The notes beneath the pieces are model-generated. The model was given only the letters and a program-made list of their open reading frames with translations, was not told the origin of the DNA and made no database searches. 5,343 nucleotides of DNA from Nostoc sp. CHAB 5834 (GTDB lineage: Bacteria; Cyanobacteriota; Cyanobacteriia; Cyanobacteriales; Nostocaceae), in the NCBI GenBank assembly GCA_020829485.1, contig JAIVFU010000284.1, positions 1-5,343 on the forward strand. The letters are read 5' to 3'. The first letter of the stretch is position 1; each line of letters starts with the position of its first letter. Below, in pieces: positions 5,253-5,343 of this stretch. Position numbers and translations under genes: made by a program.

Positions 5253-5343
5253 CAATAAATAAATACGGAGAATATATCTACCGAGGTAACAAAAAATATG
5301 GGCGCTCGTTTGAGGGTATTTCTGACTAAAGAGGAAAACAAAA
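5220..5343 (+). mobile_element. Left end of an IS630-family insertion sequence (runs off the window)
   Basis: The transposase start at 5298 implies an IS end a short distance upstream. A plausible terminus starts just after the TA at 5218-5219, with AGTAGGTCGGCAGG. IS630/Tc1-mariner elements insert at TA dinucleotides and commonly leave 50-100 bases between the end and the first codon, which fits the 78 bases here. The exact boundary is inferred; the other end is outside the window. Confidence 0.45.
5298..5343 (+). CDS. IS630-family transposase, N-terminal fragment (cut by the window edge)
   Basis: Fifteen codons are visible, starting MGARLRVFLTKEE. This is the characteristic beginning of the helix-turn-helix domain of cyanobacterial IS630-type transposases (MGARLRVFLT followed by an acidic stretch). 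The full protein would bind the IS ends and, through a downstream DDE catalytic domain, cut and join DNA at TA sites. A GAGG at 5283-5286 lies 11 bases before the ATG. In this group the transposase is often split into two frames; whether that applies here cannot be seen. Confidence 0.75.
   Translation, partial: MGARLRVFLTKEENK

Noticed and set aside
1..5343. Search by eye for tRNA genes, CRISPR arrays and riboswitches
   Set aside because: No cloverleaf-like sequence, no regularly spaced repeat-spacer pattern and no recognisable riboswitch core were found; the three GC-rich repeats are far apart and unlike each other.

Overview
The window looks like chromosomal DNA of a cyanobacterium, most likely a filamentous Nostocales type. 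The evidence is three exact copies of the cyanobacterial HIP1 octamer GCGATCGC (532-539, 1164-1171, 2258-2265), GC-rich Nostoc-style palindromic intergenic repeats, AT-rich surrounding DNA with sparse Shine-Dalgarno sites, and the first 15 residues of a cyanobacterial-type IS630 transposase at the right edge. This is an inference from sequence style; no rRNA or other marker gene is present.

Layout, left to right. (1) 39-1001 (+): an iron-sulfur protein whose front half resembles the ferredoxin part of QueG-type reductases and whose back half is an SCP2 sterol-carrier domain; its 5' end is probably damaged or unusual. (2) 1002-1482: mostly non-coding DNA with two GC-rich repeats. (3) 1483-2235 (+): a classical short-chain dehydrogenase, richer in GC than its surroundings and bracketed by the repeats. 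(4) 2236-2584: non-coding, with a third repeat and a good promoter. (5) 2585-3274 (+): a secreted thermonuclease (SNase fold) with a C-terminal excalibur calcium-binding domain. (6) 3348-3946 (-): a VapBC type II toxin-antitoxin operon with a 4-base ATGA overlap. (7) 4159-4506 (-) and 4668-5252 (+): two unrecognised genes transcribed divergently from a 161-base region that contains a perfect 9-bp inverted repeat. (8) From about 5220: the probable left end of an IS630-family insertion sequence that seems to have supplied the 3' end of the preceding gene.

Functionally this is an accessory-type mosaic rather than one pathway. The dehydrogenase, nuclease and iron-sulfur/SCP2 protein do not obviously cooperate. 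The toxin-antitoxin pair, repeats and IS end mark a plastic region. The least explained part is the right third. A short motif containing TTAGTACA occurs three times there, and a 12-base version of it lies at a similar distance upstream of both vapB and the unrecognised leftward gene. This could mean common regulation of the TA operon and the unknown divergent pair, but that is a hypothesis.
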